Shown here: in pieces, positions 21,153 through 24,921 of the stretch
Numbering within the stretch: position 1 is the first letter of the stretch
How the letters are laid out: every line of letters begins with the position of its first letter
Assembly (NCBI GenBank): GCA_050303335.1
Contig: JBNLBN010000019.1
Span: 1 to 24,921 of the forward strand
Length of the DNA stretch: 24,921 nucleotides
Reading direction: 5' to 3'
DNA from: Bilamarchaeum sp050303335
GTDB lineage: Archaea; Micrarchaeota; Micrarchaeia; Anstonellales; Bilamarchaeaceae
The notes under the pieces: model-generated
The model's database searches: none
Seen by the model: the letters and a program-made list of their open reading frames with translations, nothing else
What the model was told of the DNA's origin: nothing
Position numbers and translations under genes: made by a program

Positions 21153-21935
21153 ATGGAAGACCACTACTCAATACTAGGCATACCGCGTGATGCAACTACA
21201 GCCGAGGTTAACGATGCATTCAGGAGCCTGGCAAAGATCCTGCACCCGGACAAGCCAGGGGGAAGCGAGGAGAAATTCAGGGAGTTGAACGAGGCCCACC
21301 AGATCCTTAGCGATCCGCAGAAGAGGGAAGAATATGACAGGGTAAATTCCGGAAGATCGATAACCCCGTATGCCCAGATGATCGCAAATTTCGGGAGAAA
21401 TATGGATCCCGATTTCATGCTGAACATGGCAGAATCAGACATAAATGAGCAGATGAAATTGGAAGCGGCAGGAAGGGCGATAACCATTGCAGAGAGCATG
21501 GGAGACATTAAATCGCTTAAAAGGGCCGCTCTTTCTGACAAGATACCTGACAAATCAAGATGCCTTGCAATCAGGGCTCTTTTCCAGAATCATCCGTTGG
21601 ACAATCTACTGAACGTTATATACGAAAACAAGCTGCCCGAGAATTTCATCAGGGAAATTGCAAGAATAGTAAGCCAAAGGTGCAACGACAAGATCCTCGA
21701 GGCATTGGCAAAGCACGCGCCAGATACGCTGAAATACGAGGCAGGAATGAAATTGATAGAGAGAAACAGGGGGGACATGTACCTTCTTACATCGCTTTCT
21801 GAAAACAAGGATGTCCTTCCGCAGGTGCGAAACAGCGCCAGGCTACACATAAGAAGGTGCACACATGAGTCAGCGACCCACAGAATAATCGCGGTTCCGG
21901 GGCATCCAGTCGTAAAAGTTAGGAAAGTAAGGTAG
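21153..21935 (+). CDS. J-domain protein with C-terminal helical (HEAT-like) region
   Basis: A 260-residue protein. Residues 1-66 are a J domain: YSILGIPRDATTAEV, the HPD motif at 31-33 and NEAHQILSDPQKREEYDR. This domain stimulates an Hsp70 ATPase. The following 190 residues lack the Gly/Phe and zinc regions of DnaJ. They look like a run of paired helices (for example RAITIAESMGDIKSLKRAALSDKIPDK, FIREIARIVSQRCNDKILEALAKHAP, RNSARLHIRRC), an alpha-solenoid or HEAT-like pattern that would bind a partner. The tail is basic (VPGHPVVKVRKVR). No DnaK or GrpE gene is in the window, so the Hsp70 partner, if any, lies elsewhere; some archaea lack one. The N-terminal call is firm and the solenoid is inference. 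Confidence 0.83.
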   Translation: MEDHYSILGIPRDATTAEVNDAFRSLAKILHPDKPGGSEEKFRELNEAHQILSDPQKREEYDRVNSGRSITPYAQMIANFGRNMDPDFMLNMAESDINEQMKLEAAGRAITIAESMGDIKSLKRAALSDKIPDKSRCLAIRALFQNHPLDNLLNVIYENKLPENFIREIARIVSQRCNDKILEALAKHAPDTLKYEAGMKLIERNRGDMYLLTSLSENKDVLPQVRNSARLHIRRCTHESATHRIIAVPGHPVVKVRKVR

Positions 21936-21941
21936 AAAAAT

Positions 21942-21990
21942 TCTATATAAAATCTATATATAAAATTTATAAACATTTCTGTATAATATT
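21942..21990 (+). promoter_or_regulatory. Run of TATA-like boxes before the PEP-synthase-like gene
   Basis: TCTATATAAAAT, CTATATATAAAAT, TTATAAAC and TGTATAATATT follow one another before the ATG at 21997. TTTATAAAC (centre about 21969) has the right spacing for a leaderless start. The others would give a leader, or may hold duplicate promoters. Confidence 0.5.
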
Positions 21991-21996
21991 TGACAC

Positions 21997-23208
21997 ATGA
22001 AAAGAGCTAGTGTTACATCCATGGTTCCCAAACCCCATCACGTTTGTTTTTCAAAGACTGGATTCCGCGAAACGATTTTTGGAGGAGGGAGTAAGGAGAG
22101 AAGTGCTTTGGAGAGCATGATTATCAGTATCAACGGCGCAGGAATGGTGACTGTCCCAAGGATCTTCCTTCCATCAGATTTTGCAAAGGAAATATGCAGA
22201 AACAAGGTGAGGAGCTCTGCCTGCAACAATGAACAGCTTGCAAAATCATTGAAGGAATTCGGAAAGGTACCAGTAAGCGTGTCTAAATCAGGAAACGGCA
22301 GGCTGGAAAGAGGAATTTACCCCCTCTCGGATGATTTGGATTCCGTTGCAGGAAGCATCTGCAGCCTCCTAATGACGCACAGCTATGGAGACGTCTATAT
22401 CCAGCCGGCATTTGGGGATTACAAGGATGCAAGGGGCTATGGCTTGCTCTACGGACCGCTCTATTCCGGACGGGCCATCATTGGAAGCGAGATCACAACA
22501 AGCGTGGATCTCGGATATCCTTCAGAGGGCAGGAAAAAGGTCAGTCTCGGCGACAAGACGCCTGTATCGAAACTTGCAGACATGAAATCAAGGCTGATAC
22601 AGGTAAACGGAGCATCAACTATGCTAATAGACCTATCATACCGGCCGGAACTGGGAGAGGAAACGCTCAGCTTTGTATTTGAAAGGCTCGGGAGGCTGAA
22701 AAGCTTCGGCAGGGAGAATCTGATCTTGGACTGGGCAGTAACAGAATCATCCGGCCGCAAGGTGATGGCAGTAACCAATATCGAGAATGAACTAGTTCCG
22801 GAAAGGCATGGAGCGCTTGAAGGACGTGCACTCAATACAGGAAAGGTTACGGCTTCCAAATTCATATTTGATTACGGAATGAACAGGCAAGGAAAGAGAA
22901 ATTTCGACGTGCTGAATAACAATTATGTTACTATGATAAAGGGAACTGACATCAGGAACCTCAGTCTTCAGGCTTCCGACTTTTCCAATGCAGCTGCAGT
23001 AATCATATACGTCGATGTGCCGGAAAATGAACATTTTATGACGCCATTTGCAAGAGAGGTTGCAGCTGCAGGTAAAATCGTCTTCCTCACCGAAAACATC
23101 CAATCCAAGCAAATGATGGAAATAATTGGAAAGGCCGATTCTCACGGATGTGTTACAATACCAGTAACTGTCGAGGCATCAGGAGGCCTTGGAACCCTGG
23201 AGTTCTAG
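21997..23208 (+). CDS. Compact PEP-synthase/PPDK-like protein, probably without catalytic histidine
   Basis: A 403-residue protein I place, by pattern only, in the PEP synthase / pyruvate phosphate dikinase / rifampin phosphotransferase superfamily. GGGSKERSALESMIISINGAGMVTVP (about 29-54) resembles the GGKGxNLxEL...AGLPVPPGF start. PVSVSKSGN (92-100) aligns with the PVAVRSSAT ATP-binding strand, but the arginine is lost. GDVYIQPAF (131-139) matches the VVVQxMV strand. LKSFGRENLILDWAVTESSGR (234-254) matches the HFGxPQDIEWAID strand. GRALNTGKVTA (276-286) opens a swivel-type domain. There the motif SHAAIVARE is replaced by HFMTPFARE (346-354), so the phospho-accepting His is gone or shifted by one. 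The enzyme is about half the usual length, with no PEP-binding barrel. It may be a regulatory or pseudo-enzyme. The convergent cysS ends four bases inside this gene. Confidence 0.5.
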   Translation: MKRASVTSMVPKPHHVCFSKTGFRETIFGGGSKERSALESMIISINGAGMVTVPRIFLPSDFAKEICRNKVRSSACNNEQLAKSLKEFGKVPVSVSKSGNGRLERGIYPLSDDLDSVAGSICSLLMTHSYGDVYIQPAFGDYKDARGYGLLYGPLYSGRAIIGSEITTSVDLGYPSEGRKKVSLGDKTPVSKLADMKSRLIQVNGASTMLIDLSYRPELGEETLSFVFERLGRLKSFGRENLILDWAVTESSGRKVMAVTNIENELVPERHGALEGRALNTGKVTASKFIFDYGMNRQGKRNFDVLNNNYVTMIKGTDIRNLSLQASDFSNAAAVIIYVDVPENEHFMTPFAREVAAAGKIVFLTENIQSKQMMEIIGKADSHGCVTIPVTVEASGGLGTLEF

Positions 23209-24392
23209 AGTATCCTTAGGACATTATCAATTTTTTCTATTGCTTTTACCATTTCTTTTGCATCATTTTTGCTCAATTTCGAGAGATCGGTCTTGGAGGC
23301 CCGGAAAAGATTCCGGAAGACTTTCCTGGTGTCAAGATCATCATCCATTGCTTTCTCGAAATCGAGGATGATTTTTCCTGCAAGTTTTTTCCCGCACTCT
23401 CCTGATCCTTTTCTCCTTATTTTCTTCAATGATTTGTAGAATTCCCGGAATTCCTGGCATTGCACATCCCTCTTTTTGAACTCCTCTTTGCTGAAATCGA
23501 GTTTGCTCCTGTATCTTTCCGATAAAAGGAAGGACCTCAGACTTTTGGGCAGGATGCCCTCATTCTTGAGATCCTTGACGAAAAGGACGTTTCCTGTCCT
23601 CTTTGACATCTTCCTTTTGTTCAGTGTAAGATGCCTGCAATACAGCCAGAATTCCGACATTCTCTTTCCTGTTGCGGATTCCGTCTGGGCGATTTCATTC
23701 TCATGGTGCGGGAAAATATTGTCCCAGCCTCCGCAATGAATGTCTATCTGCTCTCCCAGGTGATGCATGACAATCGCGCTGCATTCGATGTGCCAGCCGG
23801 GCCGGCCCCTGCCGAAAGGGGAGTCCCAGGAATATCTTCTGTCCGATCTGGAGCGGAACTTCCACAGCCTGAAATCATACTTTTCCTCCCTTGCGTAATC
23901 GTCCTTCCTCTTTATTCCCGCATACTTCATCCTTTTTCCAAGCAGTTTCCCGTATTTTTTGAATTTCCTGACGTTGAAGTAGATGCCATCCTTCTCCCTG
24001 AAGCAATAGCCTTTTTTGCAGATCCGGTTTATCAGCCGGATCATCGCAGGGATTTCACTGCTCGCCATTGCAACAACGTCCGGCCGGAGCATACCAAGAG
24101 CGTCGTAATCTTTCCAGAACTGCCTGATCTTGTCCTTTTCAAGCTGCCAGACCGTGATCCCGAGCTTGTTCGCCCTCTTTATCGCCTTATCCTCGACATC
24201 TGTTATGTTCATGACGCGCCTGACCCTGATTCCCCTGTATTTCAGATACCTTACAAGCACGTCCTCATAGAGATGGGCCCGGAAATTGCCGATATGCGAA
24301 TAATCGTAGACTGACGGCCCGCACGTGTAGATACGGACGGATTTTTTACCAAGAATTTTCTTTTTCTTGTCCAGCCAGTCGTAGAGCTTCAT
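23205..24392 (-). CDS. cysS: Cysteinyl-tRNA synthetase (short form)
   Basis: A 395-residue class I aminoacyl-tRNA synthetase that charges tRNA-Cys. The HIGH-type motif is HIGN (33-36) in YTCGPSVYDYSHIGNFR. The signature loop is KMSKR (261-265). The zinc site that selects cysteine is complete: C24, C204 (HIECS), H229 and E233 (FPHHENE), in the same order and spacing as in the E. coli enzyme. The fold ends soon after the helical anticodon-binding part (about 330-395). It is about 65 residues shorter than the E. coli protein, missing the C-terminal extension. The ATG at 24390-24392 has a TATA-like stretch about 27 bp upstream. Its TAG overlaps the TAG of the convergent gene in a shared CTAG. Confidence 0.96.
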   Translation of the reverse strand: MKLYDWLDKKKKILGKKSVRIYTCGPSVYDYSHIGNFRAHLYEDVLVRYLKYRGIRVRRVMNITDVEDKAIKRANKLGITVWQLEKDKIRQFWKDYDALGMLRPDVVAMASSEIPAMIRLINRICKKGYCFREKDGIYFNVRKFKKYGKLLGKRMKYAGIKRKDDYAREEKYDFRLWKFRSRSDRRYSWDSPFGRGRPGWHIECSAIVMHHLGEQIDIHCGGWDNIFPHHENEIAQTESATGKRMSEFWLYCRHLTLNKRKMSKRTGNVLFVKDLKNEGILPKSLRSFLLSERYRSKLDFSKEEFKKRDVQCQEFREFYKSLKKIRRKGSGECGKKLAGKIILDFEKAMDDDLDTRKVFRNLFRASKTDLSKLSKNDAKEMVKAIEKIDNVLRIL

Positions 24393-24412
24393 CAGTTCAT
24401 TATCCAGGCAAG

Positions 24413-24425
24413 CGATAAAAATTAT
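24413..24425 (-). promoter_or_regulatory. TATA-like element for cysS
   Basis: The minus strand reads ATAATTTTTATCG, centred about 27 bp before the ATG at 24390-24392. It fits a leaderless message. Confidence 0.4.
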
Positions 24426-24647
24426 CCGGAAAATGAACTTATAGTCAGGAATGCAGCGGTAAAGTATGAATCAGACCTTTCCGCGCAGAAGATAAAGGGC
24501 ACCTCACTCGGGCTCTTCCAGATGATGGGAATTGCAGCGATTCCATCAGGCCTGATCGCGGGATATCTGTGGGAGATTTCGCCGGAATACGCCTTCCTCC
24601 TCGGAGGATTTTTGGCGGCTCTTGCTGCGGTAATCATAAGGAGATAG
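24423..24647 (+). pseudogene. C-terminal remnant of an MFS transporter
   Basis: The plus strand has an open frame ending at TAG 24645-24647 that reads as the last two helices of a major facilitator transporter. KYESDLSAQKIKGTSLGLFQ (compare the usual AYVADLVPAEKRGTALGLF) is followed by GIAAIPSGLIAGYLWE, YAFLLGGFLAALAAVIIRR and the stop. No ATG, GTG or TTG start lies in frame before the conserved block, apart from internal methionines in QMM. Upstream the frame runs back into the 5' end of cysS on the other strand. The first ten transmembrane segments are absent. This is best read as a relic left by deletion or rearrangement, with the rest of the stretch 24393-24735 otherwise empty. Confidence 0.7.
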
Positions 24648-24699
24648 GGCTTGGGCATTAAATCCGTTTTGCAGATTCAGAGAGATGAGATCAAAAATG

Positions 24700-24714
24700 A
24701 TAAAAAATTAAATA
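24700..24714 (+). promoter_or_regulatory. TATA-like element for the PIN-domain gene
   Basis: ATAAAAAATTAAATA is centred about 28 bp before the GTG at 24736, with no Shine-Dalgarno site. Confidence 0.45.
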
Positions 24715-24735
24715 AGTTAGGGTTATTGGTCTGGT

Positions 24736-24921
24736 GTGAGAATTTTATTCGATACGAATGTTTTGATATACCGCGAAAAAAATGAACCTCTTGACCCGGA
24801 ACTTCAAAAACTATTGAAAAAAATGAACGAAAATCGGGTTATGGTTCTATATCATCCAAAATCAAGAGAGGAGATATTAAAAGATAAGGATGAAGAAAGG
24901 AGGGGAATTAATGAATCAAAG
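24736..24921 (+). CDS. PIN-domain protein, N-terminal part (runs off the window)
   Basis: The first 62 residues of a PIN-domain protein. It opens MRILFDTNVLIYREKNEP, where the aspartate of FDTN is the first metal-binding acid of the PIN nuclease fold, and continues with VMVLYHPKSREEILKD, the second helix region. PIN proteins cleave RNA and act in VapC-type toxins, rRNA processing or decay. Without the rest of the gene, and with no antitoxin gene seen upstream, the role is open. The GTG start is read from the A/T box spacing. Codon choice (TTA, AAA, GAA, ATA) and base content are more A/T-rich than in the preceding genes, which may mark imported DNA. The gene has no downstream boundary here. 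Confidence 0.75.
   Translation, partial: MRILFDTNVLIYREKNEPLDPELQKLLKKMNENRVMVLYHPKSREEILKDKDEERRGINESK

Noticed and set aside
24475..24560. Possible box C/D small RNA (GATGATG followed by CTGA)
   Set aside because: The bases do not match the C-box consensus fully, and they lie within the MFS coding pattern.
24422..24658. A 78-codon minus-strand open frame near cysS
   Set aside because: The plus strand over the same bases reads as the end of an MFS transporter, and the minus frame has no features.

Overview
The window looks archaeal. It carries an Orc1/Cdc6 initiator, and many genes or operons have an A/T-rich TATA-like box centred about 24-29 bp upstream of the start codon. That spacing implies leaderless mRNAs, several of them starting with GTG. 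Genes inside operons instead have Shine-Dalgarno sites (GGTGA, AAGGAGGT), sometimes in front of TTG. Genes are small and tightly packed, with convergent stop overlaps. This suits a streamlined, uncultivated archaeon, possibly of DPANN type, but the sequence alone does not fix the lineage. No rRNA, tRNA, CRISPR array or intact insertion sequence was seen.

Layout. 1-357: frameshifted remnant of a Fic-domain gene. 358-3008 (minus): operon of proline dehydrogenase, an unknown helical protein and a flippase-like membrane protein. 3037-4820: orc1/cdc6 and an acyltransferase-like membrane protein (DUF1624/HGSNAT type), divergent around a short region with two near-identical 13-bp repeats, one of which contains a 12-bp palindrome. 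4792-5652 (minus): secreted, C-terminally anchored surface protein with a Pro-Glu/Gln linker. 5677-15193: a surface-glycan cluster with two divergent arms. The minus arm has GT4, GT2 and a large polytopic glycosyltransferase-like protein. The plus arm has another large polytopic protein, a small membrane protein, a dolichyl-phosphate-sugar synthase-like GT2, a second GT2 and a polysaccharide pyruvyl transferase. 15181-17062 (minus): a glycine-zipper membrane protein and an unusual methyltransferase-like protein whose second half repeats the end of the fold. 17097-19367 (minus): a thiol-redox cassette of thioredoxin lipoprotein, CcdA and a TlpA/DipZ-like protein. 19440-21120 (plus): ABC exporter ATPase and permease. 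21153-23208 (plus): a J-domain/helical-repeat protein and a compact, probably catalytically dead PEP-synthase-like protein. 23205-24392 (minus): cysteinyl-tRNA synthetase. 24423-24921: C-terminal remnant of an MFS transporter, then the start of a PIN-domain gene that runs off the end.

Together the genes suggest an envelope-oriented locus: glycan assembly, a surface protein, extracytoplasmic disulfide chemistry and an exporter, with replication, translation and proline catabolism genes interspersed. The most unusual items are the PEP-synthase-like protein without its catalytic histidine, the half-duplicated methyltransferase-like protein, the J-domain/helical fusion, the redox cassette in which the DipZ architecture is split across overlapping genes, and the repeated palindromic element next to orc1/cdc6.
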